DNA of 64,000 nucleotides from Erythrocercus mccallii. Its lineage: Eukaryota; Chordata; Aves; Passeriformes; Dicruridae. Both the position numbers and the translations under genes were made by a program. Below the pieces are notes generated by a model. The model saw only the letters and a program-made list of their open reading frames with translations, was not told the DNA's origin and made no database searches. Positions 1 to 12,299 of this stretch are shown here, one piece after another (the first letter of the stretch is position 1; each line of letters starts with the position of its first letter). The stretch is taken from assembly GCA_013397435.1 (NCBI GenBank), contig VZRG01000007.1, positions 1,501,281-1,565,280 on the forward strand, written 5' to 3'.

Positions 1-62
1 ATATATACTATATAATATACATTATACATACTCTATATATAGATGATACCGTCTATATATAA
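1..62. repeat. AT-rich simple sequence (TA-type)
   Basis: Degenerate runs of TATA/ATAC with two near-copies of TCTATATATA about 18 bp apart (around 33 and 51). This is low-complexity DNA cut by the window edge, so its full length is unknown. Confidence 0.7.
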
Positions 63-1282
63 AAAAATGTAATCCTGATCTGTGTCATTGCTTTTGTCTG
101 GAAGACCAGGCTTGGATATAAGATAGTTCTCTCAAAAATAATGGATGAATATTAATAAAAAGCATTTGAGTAGTGGACAATGAACATCTATAAAATATAC
201 ACATATTAATTTCAATTTAGAATAACAGTAAAAACAGATTGGTGGAAAAGACTAGCAATACAAGATAGTTAAGTCACAAGAAGCCCTTTTAGACACTAGA
301 GAGATTATCCTAATTCTATACCTACTTCTGTTTAGCACAGTTGAGGTAACTTTAGTGAACTGAGCCAGTGCTGTTAAAAACAAAGAAAATTCAGAAAATG
401 GAAGCAGAAGTTCAGATCCCTAATTTTCTGTATCAGTGGGTTTCTCCTTAAAAATACTCATGTATAATTTGTCATTCATGACTTCTTATTTATCAAAATA
501 AAAAGGTTTTTTGGAGGATGTAGTATAATAAAGGATTGAGAAATATATTCTGGCAATGTCATGTTCTATATTCATTAAATGCACCGTAGTAATATTTAGT
601 AAAAAATCTCAGTAGCACTGAGAATTCAGAGGTGAGGCAATTAATAGTCTTCTCCAAATTTCTAAAGACTTGATTTAAATCAGTCCTGAGACATCATCTC
701 AAATGACGGAGTAGAAATGAGTGGAGGTTCAGGTCTGTTGAAGCTGCTGAAGGTGTATCACAGAATACTAAAAACATTTCCTCTGAAAGCCTTTGCCTAC
801 TTTAATGTGTGTTGACTTGCCACAATTTGACTTAATCAACTCTGGCTTTTAGTTGACGAGACCTGTACTAATTCTACTATAGTGTTATCTAACTTATTCA
901 TAAGGTACTACAAATACTGTATTTCTAAGCTTAGACACAGACTATGTATAATAGTGGATAAATCATTGAAGGTGCTGTGGGACTTTTTTCATTGTTCAGC
1001 ATGTTTGAAGAAGCTATTTCTGTCTGAATTGGAAGGTCTACATTAGAAAATACAGACAAAAATCAGAGTATTGAACAGAAGAATTGTGTCATGGAATATC
1101 AGCTCAGTCAGTTTCAAGGCAGCTGAGGCTAAAGAAAACCCATAGGTTTTGGTCTTCTTCATAAGGGCATTGCTTGAAAAGATTGGAAATACTGTTCAAG
1201 TCTTATACCTCATAAGATCATACCAGGATTGATAACTTCAGTCACTGAGGCATGGCTGCTACATATTAAATGATTATCATAG
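63..1282. other. Unique AT-rich DNA, no gene seen
   Basis: No open frame of note, no recognised repeat and no strong splice-site pair. It ends where a minus-strand CR1 begins. Confidence 0.6.
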
Positions 1283-1728
1283 CATCATAGAATGGCTTGG
1301 GTTGGAAGGGACTTTAAAGATCATATAGTTCTAACCTCCTGCTATGGGCAGGGACACCTTTCACATGATGAGATTGCTCAGAGCTCCATTTAACCTGTCC
1401 TTGAACACATACAAGCGTGAGATATCCATCACTTCTCTGGGCAACCTGTTCCAGCATCTCACCACCCTCACAGTAAGAATTTCTTCCTAATACCAAATTA
1501 AAACCTACTCTCTTTTACTTTGATGCTGTTCCCCTTAATCTTGTAATGATATGCATTTTTAAAAAGTCTTTCTCCATCTTTTTTTCTATGCCGTGTTCAT
1601 GTACTTCAGGTTTCAATTATGTCACCTTCTCTTCTCCCGGCTGAACAATCCCATTTCTCTTTTTCTCGTAGGAAAGGTGCTCCAACCCTTAATCATCTTG
1701 CTGGCCACTACACTTCATCATCGGTTTC
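1283..1728 (-). mobile_element. CR1 LINE fragment, 3' end, 5'-truncated
   Basis: On the plus strand it opens with ATCATAGAATGG followed by GGGTTGGAAGGGAC, which is the reverse complement of the classic avian CR1 3' end. So the element lies on the minus strand with its 3' end at about 1283. Landmarks follow in the expected order: a TTCCAGCATCTCACCACC-like block near 1450, a block matching 'ttcttcctaatacc' near 1480, the CTGAACAATCCCA block near 1640, and AGGAAAGGTGCTCCA near 1670. Homology fades after about 1728. CR1 is the dominant avian LINE and is usually 5'-truncated. The element is diverged and non-functional. A 60-residue open frame on its minus strand is a remnant, not a gene. Confidence 0.9.
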
Positions 1729-4540
1729 AAGACAAGAATTCTCAATGGAAAAAAACCCCATGTTTATAGATTACTTCCATGCATCTTAAGTTCAGAACTA
1801 GAGTAGTGTCTGTATAAATCCAACCTACTTCTCAATGCATTATTTAGTACTATACAGAGAAGATACTTACTTTGCCCTTGTACTCTTGTAAAAATGTTTT
1901 TCATTAATATTTGATTATTACTATTCTTTAGATAGGCTTCTCAAAGATTGTGTATCAAAAATGCAGATCAAAGACTTATCAAAATTGATCAGCAAGTTAT
2001 TATATTCTCATACAAGTTCTTTGGAGACACTAAGAGAAAACTGCCATAATTTATGCATGCACAAGAACGAACAGTGGGGAAACAACTGTTCTACAGAAGT
2101 TCATGCATAACAGTCAGGATATAGTAATTATCTTTGGTTTGCAGAGAACATTTGGTTCTGTGCATAACTTTTACCTTTTACATATTCATTAAGCTGTTTG
2201 TATTAAATGTTGTTTTAAAATGAGTCCAGGCTAATTTTTGCTGATAAAAATATGATTACTAGCTCTCATTATTGTTTAATGTGGTTGGCTAATTACTTGT
2301 TATTTAGACTAAAAATATTACTACTAATGTTCTGTTAATAGCCAGCACTCTTGGCCAGGCTTTTGGGAAGAAATCTGTTTATGTATGTACTTCATTATAT
2401 CTCTGTTCTGAAGGCCCTTGCAAATTACTGCTCAGTCTTTCCCCCCATATTAAATATTTCCAGCTATTTATGTGATGTGCCACATTACTGGGTATTACTG
2501 GAAGTCTCCTGTATCTGCATGCACTTGGATGGACTGCATGTGACCAGTTTCCCAATACAGACTCCTGACGGGTAAATGACAAAAGGTGAAGTTTGTTCTC
2601 AGAAACAAGGTCCATTATATTTTAATGAAACAACTTCCTGAAGTTGCCCGGTCTGGTTCAGTTCATTTGTATGCCAACTCCTGCAAGCTGATGTCTGGTA
2701 TGGATCTACCTCAGATAAAGCACTGTCTTTCTCACCTGTGAGTCAAAATTATTCTGAAAACAGATTGTGGGCTTTGGTGAGGAAATAGGCAAAATGACCC
2801 ATTCAGTTTCTCTAACAATTATTTTTTAAGCAAGTTTCTTATGTCGGTTATGGAGAATCAAATAACATCACATTTGGATCAGCTAATAGGATTGTGAAGG
2901 ACCATTTACACTATGTTTTGTCATATGAAAAGGATTTAACATTTTTCCTGTAAATGTCCTTGATTTAGTTCTGTGTTACAGTAATTAAAAAGATGATTTT
3001 GAAATGGAAAACTATATCAAATATTATGCCTCTCTTGAACGCAACATATATATAGACCAGCTAATTGTATAAAGTTTAACTGTATATATTTTTTAGACTG
3101 GATTGTTACTCTATGAGATATGAAAGAGCAATAATAAATATACCTTCTGGGAAGAACACATTTAAAAATATTTTGTAGTTTTGAGCAAACTTGCTTGTGC
3201 ATTTGGTGAATGCAAAACCATTTAAGTGTTATACAGATAATGGTTCAATTATATATTAATATAATATTGTATATAACTACATAATGGGTATATTAATTTT
3301 TAATTAATTAAAATTCATTATTTTCCCTTTATAGTATGAGCTTGATGCTAAGATACTATGTACAGATTTAGAAACATAAATGAAACCATAGGGTTTATAA
3401 AATGAGGAACAATCTAGTTTGCATTTTCTTACTGTTCAGTCCTTTGTAATATTTCACTTGCCTGTTGATTTGGAATATGAAGATCCTGCCAAACGTAGGA
3501 TGGCTAGGATGACACTGTTTCCCTGGAAGACCTTTTTTTAAACAATAGCCTTGAGAACATTTCTATACAATGAAAACAAAGACAAGCACTTTGAAAACCA
3601 ATCATAAATTATGTATGTGTCTTAGGTGTCAAGCAGCCAACCAACCTGTTTAATTGAAAAACAAACAAAAAACTACAAAATGCCATTTAAAAAATGCATG
3701 CTTAATATAAAAATAAGTGATGTTAATGGGAATAAATATGTTTGTAGCATAGCAACTGATGCCAATTTTCCTCAACATCTCTTTCTACTGACAGCTCTCT
3801 GGTTTTGGACACTAGCTGGGTTTTCAAGCTGAGAAAGGCAATCTTCTAAAATTGGCATTCTGCTCCCTTGCAAACATTAACTGTGGTTAGTGATTTGCTA
3901 TGTTGTTTTGCTTCTCATGAATTATCCACAATTGCTCCTTCTCCTTGGTCTATCTTTAAAAATATGCTACTATAAATCAGTACTTGGCTATGTGAATGGA
4001 CAGCCATTTGTGAATTGATGTAAACTACATACAGGATAAAGCTAGAAAAACACAATTTGATCAAAAAAAATGCTCCAGATTAAAAGCATATTTTTTCTCT
4101 GTAATGGTAAACTATTCAGATTTGCTTTTATGTTTAAAGTTTCAGCATAGAAGAGAATTTTATCAGCATAAATTTTATCTGCTTAGTTCAGACAGATTAT
4201 GAATTCACAGTAGCATGAAAAACAGATTTAAGTATTAATGTTGCTAGTAAAATAGACTGTGCTTCATAGATGTAATGTCATTTGGCCCGACAAATTCACA
4301 AAATCTGTGTGACATCTCTCTGTTGTAAGAATCCACTACTTAATGACATGAAATGAATACATATCAGGCTTTGTTAGAGCTACAGAGTATCTGAAAACAT
4401 GAAAAATGACCTAATAATTTTTATACTTTTGGTAGGAAGTTTTTTAAATTAATATAATGAAGTCTAGAAATTGGTCATTCAGATTGTGGGTGGGTATGGA
4501 TATTAGTTGGCCTCACCAAAGAACTTGGTATATTTACTAT
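1729..4540. other. Unique AT-rich DNA, no gene seen
   Basis: No exon-like structure and no recognised mobile element. An AT-only patch lies at 3243-3318. Short open frames at 2351-2615 overlap on opposite strands and look like chance. Confidence 0.55.
3243..3318. repeat. AT-rich low-complexity patch
   Basis: Nearly all A and T, with TATATTAATATAAT runs and a TTTTAATTAATTAAAA palindrome near 3298. No gene signal. Confidence 0.6.
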
Positions 4541-4835
4541 TTCACAGAATAAGCTGAGTTGAGAGGTGCCCACAAGGATCATCAAGTCCAACTCCTGGCC
4601 CTGCACAGTACCATCCCCAAGAGTCACACCATGTGCCTGAGAGCATTGTCCAAACACTTTTTGAACTTGAGCAAGCCTGGTGCTGTGACTACTTCCCTGG
4701 GGAGCCTGTTCCAGTGCCCAGCTACCCTGTGGGTGAGGAATCTTTTTCTAATGTGCAACCTAAACCTCCCCTGACACAACTTCAGGCCATTCTCTTAGGT
4801 CACTGGGCATCACAGAGAAGAGAAACAAGCGTGGA
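4541..4835 (-). mobile_element. CR1 LINE 3' fragment
   Basis: Begins TCACAGAATAAGCTGAGTTG, then a 'GATCATCAAGTCCAACTCC' block near 4577, a 'CCTGGGGAGCCTGTTCCAGTG' block near 4698, 'TCTAATGTGCAACCTAAACC' near 4746, and a final GAAGAGAAAC near 4816. These are CR1 3'-region landmarks read in reverse complement, so the element is on the minus strand with its 3' end at the left. The wording of the central blocks differs from the copy at 1283-1728 and suggests a different CR1 subfamily. It has no coding capacity. Confidence 0.9.
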
Positions 4836-5384
4836 ATCCTATGAATGACTAGTTTGTAGATTCCCTTTTTTAAAGTTAAAATCCTCAGTTTATTTGCCTC
4901 CATACTATATTCTACTCTTCAAACTCAAATCTATCTCAGTTCTGAGCAATACAATCATACAAATGTAAATCAAATCAAGCAAGAGTCCCGCCCTCAAAGA
5001 CCCTACAGTGACAGCAGGAAGACCTTGCAGTGTTCCCTTTCAACTGATTGTGCAAATATAGTTTGTCACCTTGGATCTAAAAAAATGAACAAAAAAATTA
5101 GAATTGGCTATCCAAGAAAAAATATTTTGCCAAACTACTCTTTATGTAATATAGTTTGTTGAAGGCAACAAAAGGATATATAGAACTGATTAAAGGATTT
5201 GTATGAAAGTTAATTAAAGTAACTCAGACACCTAAACCACTATGGATAATTGCTGGTCACTGAAAAGATCAGTCAGAAGGTTAAGGATGATTATGCATTT
5301 TCTTATTTTTGTCAATTTTTGAGTGTGCAATTTGCATGTAGCTTTGGAATTTCATCTGCTGATAGTTGATTATATCCATGAGTC
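4836..5384. other. Unique spacer between two CR1 copies
   Basis: AT-rich DNA. A small GC-richer stretch at about 4978-5030 ('AGTCCCGCCCTCAAAGACC' and following bases) is mildly reminiscent of an ancient amniote repeat, but the match is too short to call. No gene is seen. Confidence 0.5.
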
Positions 5385-5856
5385 TGAAGGGGGACTACCA
5401 AGCTGATCAGAGGGATGGAGCATTCTTCTGTGAGGAAAGGCAAGGAGAATTGGCATTGTTCAGCCTGGAAAAGAGAAGACTTTGGGGTTACCTAATTGCA
5501 GCCTTTCAGTACCTGAAGGGAACTTACAGAAAAGGTGCAAGGGGCAAGATTATTTCCAAGGGCATGTAGTGACAAGACAAAGGAGAATGACTTCAGACTG
5601 AGGGTAGGTTTGGATTAGATATTACGAAAATATTCTTTACAGTGAGGGTAGTGAGGCAGTGGAACTGGTTGCCCAGAGAAGTTGCAGATGTCCCATCTCT
5701 GGAGGTGTTTCAGGCTGGGTTGGATTGGGCTCTGAGCAACGTGATCTCATTGAAAGTGTCCCTGACCATGGCAGCAGGGGGATTGGATGGACGAGATGAT
5801 CTTTAAGACCCCCTTCCAGCCCAATCCATTAAAAGATTTTATGATTCTATGATATA
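5385..5856 (+). mobile_element. CR1 LINE fragment with intact 3' end
   Basis: Reads in CR1 sense order. It starts with a 'CAAGCTGATCAGAGGGATGG' block, then 'TGAGGAAAGGCAAGGAGAATT', 'CAGCCTGGAAAAGAGAAGACT' near 5461, 'CCTAATTGCAGCCTTTCAGTA' near 5491 and 'GGCAGTGGAACTGGTTGCCCA' near 5653. It finishes with 'GATGATCTTTAAGACC' and the terminal ATGATTCTATGAT at 5841-5853. The body is the 3' end of ORF2 plus the 3' UTR; the 5' part was lost at insertion, as is usual for CR1. An open frame at 5366-5569 falls inside it and is a remnant. Confidence 0.95.
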
Positions 5857-6070
5857 ACAGGTGTTTGTACAAGCGTTTTATTTTCTTAATACCTAGTGGC
5901 CTAAAAAATGTGACTTTTGGGGTTGAGGATTGGATAAAATCTTCAATTAGCTTTTAAACTGAAGCCAACGTTCACTGCAACACCCATTTGCTAATTAGCA
6001 TTTCGTAATGTGCAATTCTTGAAGATTTATGCTGATGAGTTGATGGTAATTAAAATTAAGTACATGGGGC

Positions 6071-6092
6071 AACAATAGAAACCCCATTGTCT
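6071..6092. promoter_or_regulatory. Inverted SOX-like motif pair (candidate)
   Basis: AACAATA at 6071-6077 faces CATTGTC at 6085-6091, with 7 bp between them. SOX factors bind A/T-A/T-CAAAG and ACAAT-type cores, and facing pairs occur in SOX dimer sites. The spacing here is wider than the 3-4 bp usually described for SOX9-type dimers. ATTGTTTTT follows at 6111. Function is inference only. Confidence 0.2.
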
Positions 6093-7513
6093 ATGCACTT
6101 AAGTCAGCATATTGTTTTTTCCTCTAATTGATTCAATTAATCTTCAGCATTGCTTTTTCCTCTGATGTTCAGTTGGAAAATCTCATCTTTTCCCTACAGG
6201 AGGAGAGCTCATCTCTGCTCAGCCTCCCCCAAAATACCAGATAAAATGCAAAGCTAAGTGGAAGCACTGCATTAGGGAGCAGGATATTAATAGCTAATGC
6301 TCATCACCCTGAGTCTCTCACAAAGGTGTGTCTGGAGCGTATGACATTCATTTGTAAGCATGAGGATAATATGACACAATAAAGTTTGTCTTGACAGTCA
6401 CTAAGTATGAAGTTGCTCAAGAGTTACCTATGTAAAGAGTGTTTCTGCACCAGCTTTATGTTGACATTGCTGTGTTAAGAGCAGAATTATCTATTGCCTC
6501 AGAGAAATTACCCAGTCACATGAAGCCTTAACTCACAATTCTTTGTGGGGAGAGGAACGAAGGGGTGTGTATGTGCAGACTGAGAATTCTAGATCCACAG
6601 AACACACAAGCAATTCTTGTGGTGAGCAGCTGGAGACAGAATATGTTATTACAATAAAGTTGTTAAAAAAGATAAGCTGCAAAAGAGAAAACTTGAGGAA
6701 AACCTATTAAAAACTTTTGTTGCAATATCATGTAAAGGAAGGAATTTGACTTGGGTTCCACAAAGGGCTAGAATCCCACCTCAAGCATCCAGAAATTTTT
6801 GCAAGAACTTAAGTAATTTTAGGAAACCTAGAATTTCTCCTGGATGGACAGTAGCATGGACCAATACCTTACCTCTGCCTGTGTGCATTGGCAAGTAGCA
6901 GAGACAAGTGCAGACCTGGAGTGAAAGAGTTATTGGTAAGCACCTGCACTCCATCACTGCAGGTATTTTGGATAAATTTTAATCCAGTCTCATAGACTTA
7001 ATGCTTATTAACTGTTGGTATCCAGTAGGGCTACAACCAGAGTACAGAGTTGTGCCTTGCTGCTTCAAAAGGGATTTAATGCATGCTACAATATGGTTTT
7101 ATGATCTGAATCAGAATGCAGGAAGAGCAATGACTGGCACTTCCTCTTGAAAGTGCAAGTCTGATCTGTACCATATTTATATAGATGCTTCTGATGTCTC
7201 AGTCAGTTATTATTTTAACTGAATGGAGATTATTGATGCCTTTGAAGTACATCAGGTCTACTAAGATGAAAGCTACCTAATGTGGTAGGTACCAGTTGCC
7301 TTCCTTTAAGCCCCAGTTTGCTGGAGCAGTGTCACTAGATGAATGCAGTTTTGAGAGGGTCTCCGTGAGACAGCTGTACAACAGCATTTCATACCATGCA
7401 AGCAATTTAGGACCAGAAACATCAGCAATGCACTCCAGCTGTTTTACAATATTCCCACAGCACAGAGGCCATAAAACCAATTTAACTAGTCTGTTAAGTC
7501 AGGTTCATAGCTG

Positions 7514-7535
7514 CTTTGTGCCAACAGGCACAAAG
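7514..7535. repeat. Perfect 9-bp hairpin
   Basis: CTTTGTGCC and GGCACAAAG are perfectly complementary around a 4-nt AACA loop. Beyond a 2x2 mismatch the arms pair again for 3 bp (7509-7511 with 7538-7540). No oligo-T terminator or small-RNA promoter is evident beside it. Confidence 0.6.
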
Positions 7536-10338
7536 GTGCTGAAACATATTGGTGAGCTTGTCCTGTATTCGTTCTTCGAAACAATAGACCTTTAAATAGT
7601 CTCACCTGAAGTGATGTATTATTACACATGCCAAAGTATCAGCCTACCTGGAAATCTTGTTGCGAAGTGGAAACACAAATAAAATGAAATTGTTCATTCG
7701 GTAAAAAGAATGAAAATAGCATACAAAATAGAGTTCATTCTCCATTTCCAGTTCACATACCATTGGTGTTCAACAAGAGAGAGAACATTCCCACCTGCCA
7801 CAAAGGCGTATAGAGCCAGTAGCAGTTAAGACAGACTTTCTCCGTTCTACCAGGAAGCATTTACTGAAGCTATTAGAATTCAAACAGGCTCTGCTGGGCA
7901 CTGAGTTTTATTCTTACTTGTTTTAAAAGTACATAGCAGGCGGTCTTGAAAACACAGATACTTTAACACGGTTGGAGATATTTCCTGAAGTTTACTTTTT
8001 CCCCCCTAAGAATATGAAAGATGCTGTTTCATTGACTGAGAAAACTTCAGGCATCTAGTGTTACAATATATTGAGGGCTTGCATGGCAAGTACAGAAATA
8101 AGCCCACTAAAATAACTATTTCTGCAACCGTTTCTAAAAAAATATAATGATGATATCATATGTTGGCAAATGCTGTTTTACATTGAGGTAATTCAATTTC
8201 CTGTCCTTAATGTCCACCTAGGCTAAAATAGTCTACTTTAAAGATGTTAACTTTAACAATGTTATGTTGTTTCTAATCCATACAAAACTACTGAAAAAAC
8301 CCAGTATGTTTACTAGGATGTTTTAGGCTTGGTGAAAGGGTAGCACTTCTCACAAACGGGACTTAAAGATACACACTTAGCAGAGATAATTGTTGAGTAT
8401 GTGATAACCTTCAGGGGAAATTTTTATCTATTTTGATAGTGATACATCTGCATTCCACCAAACGAATACTATTCTTGTCTGCACTCATATGACGACCAAG
8501 CCAAGGAAGCTTAAAGAGTTCTTGTGAGTTTGACTTTTTATTGTTTACCTGTTTCCTGACTCACCACTCACTTATCCTAAGTAAACAACCCTCAAGTAGA
8601 GAGGTAACATCTGCTGGTTTTCCTAGTTGCCTAGATCTCACAGGAAAATTCAGACAGGAGCAGTAGCTGTAGCAACCTTAAGCTACGGCCACATGTGTAT
8701 GTAAATCTAGAAATGGAGAAATGACAGAAAGAGAAGTTGGCCTCCATCTTTAAAATAATGAGTCTGGCCACATATGATGCTAGATTTAAGTGAACCACAA
8801 ATTTTAGTCTCTAACTTGGATGATACAAAACCTTCTCTCAATAATTGCATACAGTGATATTTCAAATGCCATATGTTGCAGGAATGTGTCTGGTTTCTGT
8901 ATTTTATATCAGTTGATAATTCATGGACAATATGTGCTCATGGGTAACTGTTACTTAACTCGTGATGTTATCTGGAAACTACAAGTCTTTTGACTGTATA
9001 ACATAAAATTAAACTGCCTTCAGATATTATTACCCTTTTAATACTTTTCTGTCTAATTGGCAGATAGACAGGGAATGCAGAGCCTATTACATGCAAGTTT
9101 GGAGATCCATGACTTGGAAATTATAATGGCTATTAATTAATGAAGTTTGTAGTACAGAAAATGCTGTTTTCTGACAGTGTTTCACAGCTTAAAGACATTA
9201 TTTATTGTGGTTCCTAAGTAAAGTGTACTTTACCCAGGAATAAGGCCCCAGTTGAGACCACTACATCAGAACTCAGGTTTCAGAAAAGTGAAAAACCATG
9301 GGAGGGCATAATCTATGTAGAAACTTGGCCAGCCACAGACAAAAGGCTACAAACAGTCTTCAGGTGAATGCGAGTACTGGCATTTAAACTGGATCTCAGT
9401 TTCAGTTACAAAAAATAGGTACATGAAATTAACTTTTCTTCACCACACTGAAGAAAAAAGTTTATTTTTTCTTTATAAGGAAAAGATTCCTGTCCTCTCT
9501 GTACCATGCTATATTTAACTTACTTATTCAATAAATAAATAAACAGTATTTATAATCCTTATGAAGCCAAAAAGCTGCAAGATATGAAAAAAACTTATAT
9601 TCCATCCTCTAGTGCTGTGTGAGAGACTTGGAAAAAATCTGACAGTACCCCTAAATCTCAATATTTATTTCATCAGTGGGATAAGTCAATGGTCTTAGCT
9701 TAGATAAGGGAAACTTTTGAGTAACTATGCTTAAAAAAGTACAAACCTAAAGAGAATGAACTCTCCAAAACATTACAATCAATAGTCTTCCAAAGGTGGA
9801 GTGATTAATACTGTCCTCTGGTGACCAACTTCAAAATAAAGAATATCACAAAGTGGCAGAGATTGAAGTACTAGGTTATTCTTGATCCTTTTCCCAAATG
9901 AAAGAAACTCTCTCCCCCTTTCTCTCTTTATCACACCCACACAACACATTTTCATACTATGTATGCTGTCCTGGTTCTTATCTTTCTATATGGTTTTAGT
10001 TACATTTCTTTTATTTTCTCCATGTATTGATTTAAACCAGTTTCACAACAGATTATTACTTGACTAATAGATATCTCCTTCCTTGTAGACACCTCACCAG
10101 TTTAATTGTCCAGTTAAAAACCTTGACTTCCTATTTCTCTGCTTCCTGTGGCTCTTTAAAACCCTAAGGCTAGCCTTCTTAATATTTCTTTAATTCATGC
10201 TTCTGCAATTCATATGATTCATATTGTTAGGAATATTTTTTTAAGAGATGGGACACACCTCTATTTTAAGGTGTGGTGGTTAAATGAAGACTATTTTGGA
10301 ATTATGTTTGGGGTTGTGTATTTCAAGACAAAACCACA

Positions 10339-10364
10339 TAAAAGGCAGTTAACCCTGCCTTTTA
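10339..10364. repeat. Perfect 10-bp inverted repeat
   Basis: TAAAAGGCAG at 10339-10348 is the exact reverse complement of CTGCCTTTTA at 10355-10364, with a 6-nt TTAACC loop. It lies in unique AT-rich DNA with no gene nearby. Confidence 0.6.
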
Positions 10365-10846
10365 AGTAAAATTAGGAATGATGAGATGTAAAATTGACAA
10401 ATATGGACTCTTAATCTTGAGATGAAAAAACAAATTGTGAAGCCTTTATAATCTTTCAAGAACTCTGCTAATAACATTGAGTTTCCTCAGTAATTAAAAT
10501 GAATGCTTCACCATAATGGAATGATGGATCTACTTACATCAGCCATTACATCTGTAGTCATCCAAGCTTTTATTTTATAACTCAAGATGTTTCGTAGTTC
10601 TGAGTTCAATGAAGCCTTTTGAAATATTTAAAATTGGGCATCTTTAATATCAATCTGACAGTGGCTATGTAAACTTCAGGATACATTTAAGAATAAAAGC
10701 TCTACTTGAACCACTCTTTAGTAGCAAATATAACAGAAATAAAGAAATTTTTTCTTGGGACCATAACTGGAAACTAATTTTAAACCAAAAAACAAGATAG
10801 TTTGCCAAAAAAACCCCAAAACCTTCAAAAACAAAATCAAAAATCT

Positions 10847-10943
10847 TCAGTTTTCTAAAATACTAAGACAAAAATTTTCCATTTGACTGAAGCATAACAA
10901 CTGTAACTCATGTTTAAGTATTAGAAGGTGAATGAGTCTGGTG
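10847..10943 (+). repeat. Diverged direct repeat, copy A
   Basis: Shares ordered blocks with 11637-11727: TTTCCATTTGACTGAAG at 10876-10892, TTTAAGTATTAG at 10913-10924 and TGAATGAGTCT at 10929-10939. Weaker similarity may reach back to about 10793 through a TTTG(C/T)CAAAAAAA block. It is either an old local duplication or two copies of an unrecognised dispersed repeat. Confidence 0.75.
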
Positions 10944-11636
10944 GTAAAAGAATGCATGGTCTTCAAGATTAAGGGCATAGACTTCACATGTGATTACACT
11001 TGCTGCATGCTTTTGTTTGAATTATTTGTCCCAAATTTTTATAGATAGTTAGATATATCACTTCTTTACTCTCATGTCTGATATTGAACCAATAAAAATG
11101 AGGCCACTAAATGCTTTTGATAATCTAGGCTCTAGTAGATTTTTGTGTTTCAGTTCCTCCAATTGTAAGAATGTCCCTTAACTAATTATGATAGACTGCC
11201 TTGTTCCTGCAACAAATGGTGGTCAAACAAATACATAGAATATATATAAGACAGCAGCATTTAAAAAAACCTACAGAAGAATAAATGGAAATAAAAAATT
11301 ATTTTTACTATTAACTTGAGAATGATTTTAAGATGTACCACAAAATTTTATTATGTTAGATGAGCTGTGGAGAACTAAGTAAGCTATCATGAGGCTGACC
11401 ATGATCATGAGCTTGAGATAGAATCCCATTTTACACTGGGTGAACTAAATTATGACAAAGCTCTGGTCCAAGTTCAGATTAACTATGACTGATGTAGCCC
11501 ATCCTCATATATAATGATTACAAAATTCTGGTCAGCGTTAAATTAGCTGACTTAACGTTACAGACAAGTTTTAGTATGACACTTTTTTGTACTGAAGATA
11601 AGGTCAAGAGATTTGTCAAAAAAAATTACAATAATC

Positions 11637-11727
11637 CACAGTCTTCTAAAACATAAAGATAAAAACTTTCCATTTGACTGAAGGATAACTCAGCTTTAAG
11701 TATTAGTAAGTGAATGAGTCTAGTGGA
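11637..11727 (+). repeat. Diverged direct repeat, copy B
   Basis: Same orientation as copy A and about 790 bp downstream. It carries TTTCCATTTGACTGAAG at 11667-11683, TTTAAGTATTAG at 11695-11706 and TGAATGAGTCT at 11711-11721. It is several bases shorter than copy A between the first two blocks, so the copies differ by indels as well as substitutions. No CR1 or LTR landmark is seen in it. Confidence 0.75.
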
Positions 11728-12299
11728 GGAAGAGAGGATTAATTAATCTACAGATCAGTGTTTCAGCTACAAGGAATTACTTCCCTGAAGTTCTTTTCCT
11801 GATAAAATGAATGAAAACAGGATTGGAGGCAGTGAATGAATGAGCTTTGTAGGGAGATAAAGAGTTAGTCTGAATTTCTTTTAGCTTTGGATTGATTTTA
11901 AGCTTTTTGTGCTTTCAGCCTAATCCTCCAGGAATGTAATAAAGGTCAGCATGAAGGTGAAAGTAGCATTTGAGTCCACAAGATTATGAAACTTCTGCTG
12001 TTAGACTCCCTTTTTCATATTCTCAATTACAATTCACAATTTATTTTAAATTGACACTAAACAATATAAAAATGGATCATAATACTCTATGGCCACAAAT
12101 ATAAAGAAATACAAATAAAAGTCAACATATCAGCACAAAAAGTATGGTAAGTATTCTGTTGGTTCAGTCAATAACAATTACTAACCTAGTGTACCCCAGT
12201 ATGCCTGGCTTTGTAGCTGGTAAAAATTTGCTTGATAAACACACAGAAATTACAGAATTTCCAAATGCATTGCCCCATCATTTATTAGTCTCTTGACTG

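Larger units (their letters stand above)
5857..12295. other. Long unique region, no gene seen
   Basis: About 6.4 kb without recognised transposons. It contains homeodomain-like TAATTA sites and a SOX-like pair near 6.0-6.1 kb, hairpins at 7514 and 10339, and two diverged direct repeats at 10847 and 11637. Stretches at 5990-6330 and 7290-7600 have the mixed composition often seen in conserved non-coding elements, but conservation cannot be judged from one genome. Open frames such as 7296-7595 (99 codons) have no recognisable domain. Confidence 0.5.

Noticed and set aside
4978..5030. Possible match to the second half of the ancient repeat suspected at 31141
   Set aside because: Similarity covers about 25 bases with gaps, and I could not align the flanks.
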